Numbered from the stretch's first letter, positions 1 through 5,450 are shown. The stretch: 5,450 nucleotides of DNA from Desulfobacterales bacterium (GCA_022361095.1 JAKSBO010000645.1:1-5450), one strand, 5' to 3'. Notes: generated by a model not told the origin, from the letters alone. Numbers and translations: made by a program.

Positions 1-945
1 GATTTCATGGCTCATGTTAGCAAGGAACTGGGATTTTACCTGGCTGGCTTCTTCGGCTTTTTTCTGGGCCTTTTCCAAATGAATAACCGTGGATTCAAGT
101 GCTTCTTTGGCCTTGCTCAGATCCCGGGTGCGTTGTTCGACCCTGGATTCAAGGCTGGAGCTGTATGAATTAAGCCTGTCGTCCCTGGCCTGGATCTCTT
201 CAATCATTTGGTTAAACTGTTCCACAAGCACCCCAAACTCATCATCACTGTATTTTTTTACCCGGACCTGATAATCTTTTTTTCGGGTTACCTGCCGCAT
301 GGAATCAATGACATCAAATAAAGGCCGGGTGAAAATGGACTGGAGCCTGGAAGAGAGAATCAGGACCACTGTCAACGAGATGACGCCAATGCCCGCAACA
401 ATCAGATAATAAGCCGCCAGCCTTTTTTTCTGTTGCTGCATGTCATCAATCAGATGAATGGCCCCTAAAAAATTATTTTTAAACGTGACCGGCAGGACGA
501 CATGGGTATGGCCGTTTATAACACCGCTGAGCATTTTTTGAGCCATAATTCTTTCAATGGGTGATATCCCCGGTTTGCATATCTGTTTGACTTCATGGGC
601 CAGCTTGTTAATGGAAATGTGATGCCTTGAGAAATCAGCGTAAATGGTGCCGTGGGTGTCGTAGAGGATGGCACCGATAATGCCCTGCTTTGCAGACAGG
701 GCGCTTAGATCCTCCAATGCCGCATTCCGGTCATTGAACACCATGGCAACCGAAGAGTTCAACGCAATCAGATTCCCCATGGATACAAGTTCATCAACCA
801 GATTGTTTCTGGCATTATACGTTTCATAGGCCGCCATGGAAGCAGCCATCATAAAAAGTGCAAGCAATGCCGTGAAACCAAGGGTCAGAATCAGTTTTGT
901 TCTGATGGAAACCACACTATATTTTGATTTTTTTTGGGGTTTCAT
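1..945 (-). CDS. Membrane sensor histidine kinase with CHASE8-like periplasmic domain, HAMP and start of HisKA (partial, 3' end beyond window)
   Basis: The first 315 residues are visible and the frame is open to the window edge. In order: a short basic N-terminus; TM1 about residues 18-40; a periplasmic region about 41-176; TM2 about 177-198; HAMP about 199-252 (RPL near 207, DDEFG near 234, FNQM near 244); a charged coiled coil about 253-302; then the HisKA opening FLANMSHEI, with the likely phospho-accepting His313 encoded at 7-9. The periplasmic stretch VAMVFNDRNAALEDL followed by AILYDTHG resembles the CHASE8 domain of the diguanylate cyclase YfiN (recalled from memory, not searched). The ATG at 945 is the first start after an in-frame TGA three codons upstream. 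It overlaps the yfiR stop as TAATG. The FLANMSHEI form of the H-box is common in hybrid kinases with receiver domains, but the ATPase and any receiver lie outside the window. The kinase call is firm; the CHASE8 call is likely; the ligand is unknown. Confidence 0.93.
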   Translation of the reverse strand, partial: MKPQKKSKYSVVSIRTKLILTLGFTALLALFMMAASMAAYETYNARNNLVDELVSMGNLIALNSSVAMVFNDRNAALEDLSALSAKQGIIGAILYDTHGTIYADFSRHHISINKLAHEVKQICKPGISPIERIMAQKMLSGVINGHTHVVLPVTFKNNFLGAIHLIDDMQQQKKRLAAYYLIVAGIGVISLTVVLILSSRLQSIFTRPLFDVIDSMRQVTRKKDYQVRVKKYSDDEFGVLVEQFNQMIEEIQARDDRLNSYSSSLESRVEQRTRDLSKAKEALESTVIHLEKAQKKAEEASQVKSQFLANMSHEI

Positions 946-947
946 TA
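943..947 (-). promoter_or_regulatory. TAATG stop/start overlap coupling yfiR-family gene to the kinase
   Basis: The TAA stop of the YfiR-family gene (947-945) shares one base with the ATG of the kinase (945-943). The bases just upstream on the minus strand (AAATGAACAATA) contain no purine-rich Shine-Dalgarno sequence. Kinase translation therefore probably depends on ribosomes finishing the YfiR-family gene, which would keep the two proteins in a fixed ratio. The coupling is inferred; the overlap is seen. Confidence 0.7.
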
Positions 948-1526
948 TTGTTCATTTACGATGACAGCCAATTTAAGCAGCCTGGAACTGAATTTGAGCT
1001 GATGTTCCCGCGCTTTTTTTATATTGACTTCGAAGTGGAGATGATCATCCCTTGTGAAAAACTGAATAACGCCTCCGGCCCGGCTGAAATTTTTGATTTC
1101 ACCAATGGTGAGAACCGGTTTGTCTCCAATATTGGTTAAAATTTGCAGAACCTGCTCCAGACGCGTATATTTGCTGATGAATACAATCTGGCTTTCTGTC
1201 AGCGTTTTTTCATAATCCTTGGCGCCGGGGTCCGGATACCGGATGGATATGGTGCGGCCGGTACTGATTTTGCCGTTAATGGTCTCAAAGCCTTTTTTGA
1301 GGCGGTCATCTCCGAATACGGCTATGTTGAAACTATCTCTTTCATTGTTAAATGCCGTTTGCGGCCATTCAATGAGTTTGGTGAAATTATAAACAAAGGC
1401 CGCTTTTACCCTGTATTCTTCAAGGTGTTGTGATTGGGCTGTGTTCACTGCAATAATAGAGAGCATAAATTGACAGGTGCAGGCCGACATGAATAGGTTT
1501 AGTATTTTAACTTTTAAAGGTTGCAT
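945..1526 (-). CDS. YfiR family (DUF4154) periplasmic protein
   Basis: This 193-residue protein has an N-terminal export signal (basic start, hydrophobic about residues 8-28, likely cleavage near AVNTA-QS at 30). A complete DUF4154/YfiR domain follows. Its hallmarks are VKAAFVYNFTKLIEWP (40-55), FNIAVFGDD (66-74), the SQIVFIS strand (112-118), PVLTIGE (137-143), GGVIQFF (151-157) and LHFEVNIKKA (163-172), then a C-terminal amphipathic helix SSRLLKLA (180-187). In Pseudomonas aeruginosa YfiR is a periplasmic inhibitor of the CHASE8 protein YfiN. Here the adjacent gene, overlapping by one base, encodes a CHASE8-like histidine kinase, so control of that kinase is the obvious inferred role. The mature part has no cysteine (the only two, 16 and 18, are in the signal peptide), unlike the disulfide-bearing Pseudomonas protein. 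The ATG at 1526 is the first start after an in-frame TAG six codons upstream. A modest AGAAGAG lies about ten bases before it. Confidence 0.93.
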   Translation of the reverse strand: MQPLKVKILNLFMSACTCQFMLSIIAVNTAQSQHLEEYRVKAAFVYNFTKLIEWPQTAFNNERDSFNIAVFGDDRLKKGFETINGKISTGRTISIRYPDPGAKDYEKTLTESQIVFISKYTRLEQVLQILTNIGDKPVLTIGEIKNFSRAGGVIQFFTRDDHLHFEVNIKKAREHQLKFSSRLLKLAVIVNEQ

Positions 1527-1657
1527 CTGTCTTGTTCTCTTCTATGAGAAAGTTTGTGTGCCCTGTTCGAATTATGAAATTTTTGTTTTGGGTAACCCTA
1601 GGTGTTGATTGATCCGGTCAGCCCGTGGGTTATTTGCCATGAAAAATACATCATATC
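1527..1657. other. 131-bp intergenic region between receptor and YfiR-family gene
   Basis: No gene and no convincing intrinsic terminator are visible. The region holds a compact dyad gggtaaccc at 1590-1598 and a distant inverted pair taaccc (1593-1598) / gggtta (1627-1632) with a 28-base spacer. It also has a CATAAT hexamer read on the minus strand at 1576-1571, 45 bases before the YfiR-family start. The bases where a -35 box should be (AGGGTT) do not match the sigma-70 consensus. Read-through from the receptor is therefore plausible, with a weak or activator-dependent second promoter possible. Confidence 0.5.
1590..1598. promoter_or_regulatory. Short dyad gggtaaccc, possible operator
   Basis: A nine-base odd-centred palindrome (GGGT-A-ACCC) runs directly into a second palindrome, CCTAGG (1597-1602). 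It lies 14 bp upstream of the CATAAT hexamer, about where a -35 element would be for the YfiR-family gene. It could be a regulator site or a chance match: nine bases is short. The sequence is seen; the function is a guess. Confidence 0.2.
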
Positions 1658-3679
1658 TTAAAATCTATAGGTTAAGCCGGCATAGACGCTGCGGGGGACT
1701 TCCACAGGATAACCGAATGCCTCCTGAACAAATTCAAGGTGGCTGTCCTGGAGCAGGTTCTGTCCGGTCAGAAAAAATTCCAGATCTGGGCGTATCCGCC
1801 ATCCCAGGCGCAGATCCAGGGTTGCGTAATCGTCAATGTCATAGAGGAGGGCATCAGAGAACACATAGTTTGCGGTTGTATCTCCCACATATCTAAACCA
1901 GGCGTCCAGGGTCAGATTTTTTGTCAAATCAAACCGGCCCCTTAAAGAGATTTGATGTTTTGTAAATCCAAAGTCCAGTTCAAAATCCTCATCATTGTCA
2001 TAATCATGGAATGTCAGAGAATAGGCCAGGGTCCATTTGATTGTACTGCCTGTGGCCAGATCCACGGATATCTCAGCACCCCAGGACCGGGCATTGGACA
2101 TGTTGCTTAGTGCAACATCTTGAACAACTAGTCGGCTTTCAGTGTCAAAATAAGGATTTCCCCGGGGTGAATAGATTCTTAAGTCTTTATAATCATTGAA
2201 AAAAAGTGCTAAGTCAATGGAGAGGTTCTGTTGGGGGATAAATCGATATCCGGCTTCCCAGGCCCACAGGGTTTCTGCCGTTTGATCCTCATTATTTACA
2301 AATCTTGTATACAACGGAGTACCGGCGACATCTGTTCCGGTGAGGTAGACTATGGCATTGGCTTCAGCCCGTGACGGTATCCGGGTGGCCCTGGAGACTG
2401 CAGCCCATAACCTGTGGTGTTCACCGGGTGTCCACAACAGCCTTGTGGAAGGTTGAATTTCAAAACCGGTGTAATCGTTGTGCTCAAATTTTGAACCAAT
2501 GGTCAGTTTAACTTGGTCCTCGAATAACGATATTTCATCCTGGATAAAGGCAGAGTAGAGAAGCTCGCTTGTGCTGACCGGATCCATAAACGCAACTTTT
2601 GAGCCGGCGTAATCATCTTGTGAATGGCGCAGCCGAAGTCCCCAGATGATATCGTTCACCAATCCCAGTCCGAAACGGTGCTGGAATTCCACATCAAAGT
2701 TGTGCCGGTCTTCGTTGAGTATGTCTTCGGAACGATGCATGGTATCATAATACATCTTTACAGACATTTCCGATGTTCCGGAGAGAACCTTTGTCCATCT
2801 GCCCATGAGGTTTCCCCCGGATACTTCCGTTTTTACAGGGAATTCATCCATATACGGCGATGCCTGACTGTAAAGATAAAGATCCTGGTGAATATGCCCG
2901 TCGTAGATATCCCCCTGAACGGTTAAATCGTCGGACATAGACATTTTGGCATCCATGCGAAACCCGGCCTGGTTGATCTGCCAGTCGTCGCCTGCGTCTT
3001 CTCCGGTAAGACGTTGAAATTCATCCCTGGCCTGGTGCTTGGCATAAATTCGCCAGAATTTATCTTCACCCATGGTGCCGCCATATCTTGCGGCCACCAT
3101 GTTTTTTTCTTGGGAGCCGGCAGACGCCTGAACAAAACCACCCTGGGTATCATTGGCACGCCTGGTAATAATGTTGATCACCCCGTTGACTGCATTGGAG
3201 CCCCAGATGGTGGCCCCGGGGCCGCGGATCACCTCAATGCGGTCCACATCCTCAAGCAGCACATCTGTTACTTCCCAGTAAACACCTGAAAAACTGGGGG
3301 TATACACACTGCGTCCGTCAACAAGGACCTGGAGACTTGGGGAGAACCGGCTGTTAAATCCCCTGCAGTTTACGGCCCATTTGTTGGCATCAATGCGTGC
3401 CACATTCACGCCCGGGGCCATGCGCAGGGCATCGGGGATACTGGTGGCCCCGGAGCGCTTGATATCTTCCCGGGTGATCACGAAAATGGCGGCCGCACTG
3501 TCAGACAGCCGCTGGCTTTTTTTACTCACGGATGTTACTTTGATGTCCATGAGTTCTTCAATGGAAAATGTGGTCAGATCCTGGCTCTGGGCGGCTGGGC
3601 ACCAGGCGGGCGAAATAAGAAACAGGCCCGGCAGCAGCAAAAGCGGCAGCACTCTTTTTTTCAGCAAAGTGTATAACAC
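1658..3679 (-). CDS. TonB-dependent outer-membrane receptor
   Basis: This 673-residue receptor has a signal peptide (KKR at 7-9, Leu-rich core, likely cut after PAA at 30). A TonB-box-like DIKVTSV segment follows (45-51), then a plug domain about 55-172 with AAIFVITREDIKRSG, IPDALRMAPGVNVARI, LVDGRSVYTPSFSGVYWE, DVDRIEVIRGPGATIWGSNA and VNGVINIITRRA. The rest is a beta-barrel of alternating aromatic strands ending in Tyr-Arg-Phe, the terminal-Phe signature used for barrel insertion. Such proteins import scarce ligands across the outer membrane using TonB energy; the substrate cannot be read from sequence. There is no N-terminal STN/sigma-regulator extension, so it is not a FecA-type transducer. 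The plug form with VYTPSFSGVYWE is, from recollection, one often found beside DUF4154 genes. The GTG at 3679 is the only start after an in-frame TAA six codons upstream and has a good Shine-Dalgarno. Cys105 occupies the residue before the conserved RGF. Confidence 0.96.
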   Translation of the reverse strand: MLYTLLKKRVLPLLLLPGLFLISPAWCPAAQSQDLTTFSIEELMDIKVTSVSKKSQRLSDSAAAIFVITREDIKRSGATSIPDALRMAPGVNVARIDANKWAVNCRGFNSRFSPSLQVLVDGRSVYTPSFSGVYWEVTDVLLEDVDRIEVIRGPGATIWGSNAVNGVINIITRRANDTQGGFVQASAGSQEKNMVAARYGGTMGEDKFWRIYAKHQARDEFQRLTGEDAGDDWQINQAGFRMDAKMSMSDDLTVQGDIYDGHIHQDLYLYSQASPYMDEFPVKTEVSGGNLMGRWTKVLSGTSEMSVKMYYDTMHRSEDILNEDRHNFDVEFQHRFGLGLVNDIIWGLRLRHSQDDYAGSKVAFMDPVSTSELLYSAFIQDEISLFEDQVKLTIGSKFEHNDYTGFEIQPSTRLLWTPGEHHRLWAAVSRATRIPSRAEANAIVYLTGTDVAGTPLYTRFVNNEDQTAETLWAWEAGYRFIPQQNLSIDLALFFNDYKDLRIYSPRGNPYFDTESRLVVQDVALSNMSNARSWGAEISVDLATGSTIKWTLAYSLTFHDYDNDEDFELDFGFTKHQISLRGRFDLTKNLTLDAWFRYVGDTTANYVFSDALLYDIDDYATLDLRLGWRIRPDLEFFLTGQNLLQDSHLEFVQEAFGYPVEVPRSVYAGLTYRF

Positions 3680-3683
3680 CCGA

Positions 3684-3692
3684 CCCCTCTTT
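3684..3692 (-). promoter_or_regulatory. Ribosome binding site fixing the GTG start of the receptor
   Basis: Read on the minus strand the sequence is AAAGAGGGG. Its AGAGG core (3690-3686) ends six bases before the GTG at 3679. Together with the in-frame TAA just upstream, this settles the unusual GTG start; the nearest in-frame alternatives (TTG at codon 5, GTG at codon 10) would shorten the basic and hydrophobic signal peptide. Confidence 0.75.
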
Positions 3693-3716
3693 GGTTAGAT
3701 GATGGAAATAACGGCC

Positions 3717-3756
3717 ATGGGCTGACCTGGTCTATCAGTTTCCAGGCCCGGCCCAT
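3717..3756 (-). promoter_or_regulatory. Structured hairpin in the receptor leader
   Basis: On the minus-strand transcript, ATGGGC (3756-3751) pairs perfectly with GCCCAT (3722-3717). Inside it CCTGG (3746-3742) pairs with CCAGG (3730-3726). A small asymmetric internal loop (CGGG/TCA) and an 11-base terminal loop complete the structure. The stem ends 37 bases before the GTG start, clear of the Shine-Dalgarno. It has no T-run, so it is not an ordinary terminator. It matches no riboswitch class I recognise, including the GEMM-I c-di-GMP aptamer. It may be an mRNA-stabilising or regulatory leader element. Confidence 0.5.
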
Positions 3757-3759
3757 AAC

Positions 3760-3794
3760 AAAGCTTGAAAAATCTGAATAACTTCCCAAGCTTT
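3760..3794. repeat. Inverted repeat aaagcttg / caagcttt
   Basis: Eight-base perfect arms (3760-3767 and 3787-3794) flank a 19-base spacer. On the plus strand the second arm runs into a T-run to 3797. That resembles a terminator, but the stem is weak, the loop long and no plus-strand gene precedes it. It may be a two-half-site protein binding region or form an extra hairpin in the receptor leader. Confidence 0.4.
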
Positions 3795-3802
3795 TTTACA
3801 AA

Positions 3803-3818
3803 AATGTTATGAAACATT
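3803..3818. promoter_or_regulatory. Palindrome aatgtt-atga-aacatt, possible operator
   Basis: Perfect six-base arms are separated by four bases, giving a 16-bp dyad typical in size of dimeric helix-turn-helix sites. It lies 124-139 bp upstream of the receptor start, in the likely promoter area. On the minus strand it is followed by a short T-run (TTTTTG), too AT-rich to be a strong terminator. It is not a Fur box that I can recognise. The dyad is seen; the operator role is inferred. Confidence 0.35.
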
Positions 3819-3879
3819 GCTAATCAATCGTAAAAAATTATCTCATATGTAACGTCAACCCCCTTTATTGTCAATCAAT
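3816..3879 (-). repeat. Pair of 13-bp near-identical direct repeats around the putative promoter
   Basis: Read on the minus strand, ATTGATTGACAAT (3879-3867) and ATTGATTAGCAAT (3828-3816) differ at only two adjacent positions. Their starts are 51 bp apart, close to five helical turns. The upstream copy contains the TTGACA hexamer; the downstream copy abuts the palindrome at 3803-3818. Spaced repeats in phase could be paired regulator sites. AT-rich composition makes a chance match possible. Confidence 0.35.
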
Positions 3880-3895
3880 TCCAGGATATTCATCG

Positions 3896-4891
3896 TCATG
3901 TTATCTTTTCAAGCAGCGTCTGGTACGCGTTGTTGAGCTCCACAAACCTGTCGTGGCTGCCGCCCCTGTCCGGATGGTGCCGTCTTGCCAGGCGCCGAAA
4001 TTCCCGGGTAAGGGATTTCTTGTCCATGGATTCCAGGGCCTTGGATGTGACGTTAAAGGCTTTTAAGGCCCGGGATAAGGAGATCTGGACAGGTGACCCC
4101 GACGGCTTATACCAGCGGCTTCTTTGACGAAACTTAAAATCTTTGACCATATCATCCAACAGCACCGAATCCCCGTAAGTGTGATCAAAAAACATAACGG
4201 CATACCGGATCAGGTAGTCATGCAGCCGGTTGTCCAGTCCGAAAAGCGCCTTGTTCAGCAGGCATAACTCCTGAATAAAAAAAGCCTCTACTTTATCCTT
4301 GTCCAGTGCATGGGGCATCTGCTTGGCCATGAAACCTTTGAAGAAGCGGTGGAGATCAAGTGCCGTATATACATATGATTTAAGGTCTTTTTGTCGCAAA
4401 ACCCGTTCCTGGTCCATGAACTGCTGCTCGATTTCATCCCGGGATTTGTTGTAAAATTGTCTGAAAAGTACACCCGGCATATTTACAATGGGCCCCTGGT
4501 CCATGTTGCCGAATTTGAGAAAATGGGCCCGGCGTTTGTCAAAGGCATGAACCTGCCTTGCAACGGCATCTTTCTGAGCCCGGGTCATGGGTTTGGATTG
4601 CTTAAAGATACGTTGCCTGAAGGTCTGGGTGGCCCTGCGGATGGCGGGCCGGATAAAAGGCCAGAACAGATCTTCAAGCTGTTCACTGTCAAAGGTGTCG
4701 GCCAGCATTGAAATTTTTGATTCCAGGTCGGGATTTAAGTACCAGGCATTACCGCCGGGGTAATCAATCCAGGCTCCGGGGCAGGGCCCCAGATCAAAAA
4801 TGTCCCGGGCCACCATCTGTTCACCCTGTCTGACCGATTCCCGCAGAATATAGGTGGGCTGCCTGTTTTTTCTTATTTTAGCCAGATACAT
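3896..4891 (-). CDS. Uncharacterised protein with C-terminal J-domain (DnaJ-like)
   Basis: This 331-residue soluble protein has no signal peptide or membrane segment. The last 60 or so residues form a J-domain: LSRALKAFNV (helix I region), a basic helix EFRRLARRHHPD with the diagnostic HPD at 306-308, a short RGGSHDRF linker and a final helix FVELNNAYQTLLEKI. The J-domain implies stimulation of a DnaK/Hsp70 ATPase. There is no Gly/Phe region and no zinc-finger or client-binding domain of true DnaJ. Residues 1-270 belong to no family I can name. They are basic and rich in aromatic residues and helices (for example 87-125 and 150-235). Residues 1-35 (MYLAKIRKN to IFDLG) recall the short beta-rich start of IS1634-type transposases, but nothing after that looks like a transposase. 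The ATG at 4891 is the first start after an in-frame TAA nine codons upstream. It lies two bases after the stop of the Fe-S gene with no close Shine-Dalgarno, so coupled translation is likely. Confidence 0.85.
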   Translation of the reverse strand: MYLAKIRKNRQPTYILRESVRQGEQMVARDIFDLGPCPGAWIDYPGGNAWYLNPDLESKISMLADTFDSEQLEDLFWPFIRPAIRRATQTFRQRIFKQSKPMTRAQKDAVARQVHAFDKRRAHFLKFGNMDQGPIVNMPGVLFRQFYNKSRDEIEQQFMDQERVLRQKDLKSYVYTALDLHRFFKGFMAKQMPHALDKDKVEAFFIQELCLLNKALFGLDNRLHDYLIRYAVMFFDHTYGDSVLLDDMVKDFKFRQRSRWYKPSGSPVQISLSRALKAFNVTSKALESMDKKSLTREFRRLARRHHPDRGGSHDRFVELNNAYQTLLEKIT

Positions 4892-4893
4892 GG

Positions 4894-5450
4894 TTAACCG
4901 TGTGCCCCCGGATTTTTATACGCCAGGGTCTCTAATTTAATTAAGTTGTATTGTCTTGTACCAAGACCGATCTTTTGGGCATATGCAAGCTGGTGTTCCC
5001 AGTCCACATTTGGATAAAGTCCTTTGAACTTGTCCTCTCCCGGGGCCAGGTGGGTGGTCAGCACCGAAGATGCAAGGCCCTGGGCCTGGTTGACAAGGTC
5101 TGCACTGGCCTGGTCAATGGCGACGGGGTCACGGGACGCCACCACGCCGATATCGTTGCAGATGGGGGATTCGGCATAGGGCAGGCAGTCACATTTGGGG
5201 GAAATATTGGTGATAAAGTTAACAAACAGGCATTTACCGGCCTTGTTTTGGAGCACTCCTGCGGTATATTCCATCATTTTTTCCAAAAATACCGGGACAT
5301 CCTGGTTCCAGTTGATATTGATGGACTGGGTGGGGCAGCGTACAATGCATTCGGCACACCCGATACAGGCCGCTTTATTCATGTAGGCTTTTTTATTTTC
5401 AATGGTTATGGCCTGTCCCGGGCAGTGTTGGGTACACAACGCGCAACCAA
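4894..5450 (-). CDS. DUF362-type Fe-S protein with two [4Fe-4S] ferredoxin motifs (partial, 5' end beyond window)
   Basis: Only the last 184 residues are visible; the frame stays open through 5448, so the TTG at 5439 is internal and not the start. The fragment begins within a ferredoxin motif, GCALCTQHCP, whose first Cys would lie outside the window. A complete CIGCAECIVRCP motif follows, giving a two-cluster 2[4Fe-4S] module. After it come FVNFITNISPKCDC, a CxC pair, and DIGVVASRDPVAIDQA. Together these resemble the C-terminal half of DUF362 / COG2768 'uncharacterised Fe-S centre' proteins (from recollection). Such proteins are frequent in anaerobes, lack an export signal where known, and are presumed cytoplasmic electron carriers or redox enzymes; no reaction is established. 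The visible part is roughly half the family's usual length. The TAA stop is two bases before the ATG of the J-domain gene, so the two form an operon. Confidence 0.9.
   Translation of the reverse strand, partial: GCALCTQHCPGQAITIENKKAYMNKAACIGCAECIVRCPTQSININWNQDVPVFLEKMMEYTAGVLQNKAGKCLFVNFITNISPKCDCLPYAESPICNDIGVVASRDPVAIDQASADLVNQAQGLASSVLTTHLAPGEDKFKGLYPNVDWEHQLAYAQKIGLGTRQYNLIKLETLAYKNPGAHG

Larger units (their letters stand above)
3680..3895. other. 216-bp regulatory region upstream of the receptor gene
   Basis: This AT-rich non-coding stretch separates the J-domain gene from the receptor. It contains two TTGAC hexamers on the minus strand (TTGACA at 3874-3869, TTGACG at 3858-3853). Neither has a good TATAAT at 16-18 bases: TTGACA is followed at 17 bases by TACATA. 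Several inverted and direct repeats, listed separately, fill the rest. No clear intrinsic terminator is seen after the J-domain gene. The receptor's promoter probably lies around 3820-3880, but its exact position cannot be assigned from sequence. Confidence 0.55.

Noticed and set aside
924..1433. Plus-strand open frames opposite the YfiR-family gene
   Set aside because: The minus-strand frame encodes a complete DUF4154 domain with a signal peptide; the plus-strand products are low-complexity shadows.
2923..3159. 78-codon minus-strand frame inside the receptor gene
   Set aside because: Different frame within the receptor plug and early barrel; no independent signal of coding.
2624..3698. Plus-strand open frames of 91-105 codons at 2624-2926, 3014-3289 and 3381-3698
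   Set aside because: They lie antisense to the receptor gene, show no protein family features, and are shadows of its coding sequence.
3760..3797. Plus-strand intrinsic terminator (inverted repeat plus T-run)
   Set aside because: No plus-strand gene precedes it, the stem is AT-rich and the loop is 19 bases.
3680..3895. Cobalamin or c-di-GMP riboswitch upstream of the receptor
   Set aside because: Looked for because of the receptor and the Yfi link, but no conserved aptamer core is visible; only simple hairpins.
4391..4711. 106-codon plus-strand frame opposite the J-domain gene
   Set aside because: No recognisable motif, and fully inside a convincing gene on the other strand.
3896..4891. 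Transposase, suggested by the N-terminal 35 residues
   Set aside because: No catalytic DDE pattern or terminal inverted repeats are seen, and the C-terminus is a clear J-domain.
5195..5439. TTG at 5439 as the start of the Fe-S protein
   Set aside because: It lies within the first ferredoxin cysteine motif and the frame continues upstream to the window edge, so it is internal.

Overview
This window is five protein genes, all read from the minus strand, with no RNA genes, insertion sequences or CRISPR. Two of the genes run off the ends. The gene families suggest a Gram-negative anaerobe of the Desulfobacterota, probably Desulfobacterales-like: an outer-membrane TonB-dependent receptor, a YfiR/DUF4154 periplasmic protein, a large sensor kinase, and a DUF362-type ferredoxin-like Fe-S protein. 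This taxonomic reading is inference from gene content and style; no marker gene is present.

In transcription order (right to left), the first unit is the C-terminal half of a DUF362/COG2768-type Fe-S protein (4894 to beyond 5450). Two bases later comes a 331-residue protein of unknown function with a C-terminal J-domain (3896-4891). These two are almost certainly co-transcribed. A 216-bp non-coding region (3680-3895) follows. It is rich in inverted and direct repeats and ends in a structured leader and a good ribosome binding site.

The second unit is a TonB-dependent outer-membrane receptor (1658-3679, GTG start), a 131-bp gap, a YfiR-family periplasmic protein (945-1526), and a membrane histidine kinase (1-945). 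The kinase overlaps yfiR by one base (TAATG) and is cut by the window edge just after its phospho-accepting histidine.

The most interesting point is the second unit. In Pseudomonas, YfiR holds the CHASE8-HAMP-GGDEF protein YfiN in check from the periplasm, and the outer-membrane lipoprotein YfiB relieves it. Here a YfiR homologue is translationally coupled to a kinase whose periplasmic region looks like CHASE8. A TonB-dependent receptor stands where YfiB would be. A reasonable hypothesis is a three-compartment relay (outer-membrane receptor, periplasmic YfiR, inner-membrane kinase) that uses the YfiR/CHASE8 switch with phosphotransfer output. The ligand and output domains cannot be read from this window.
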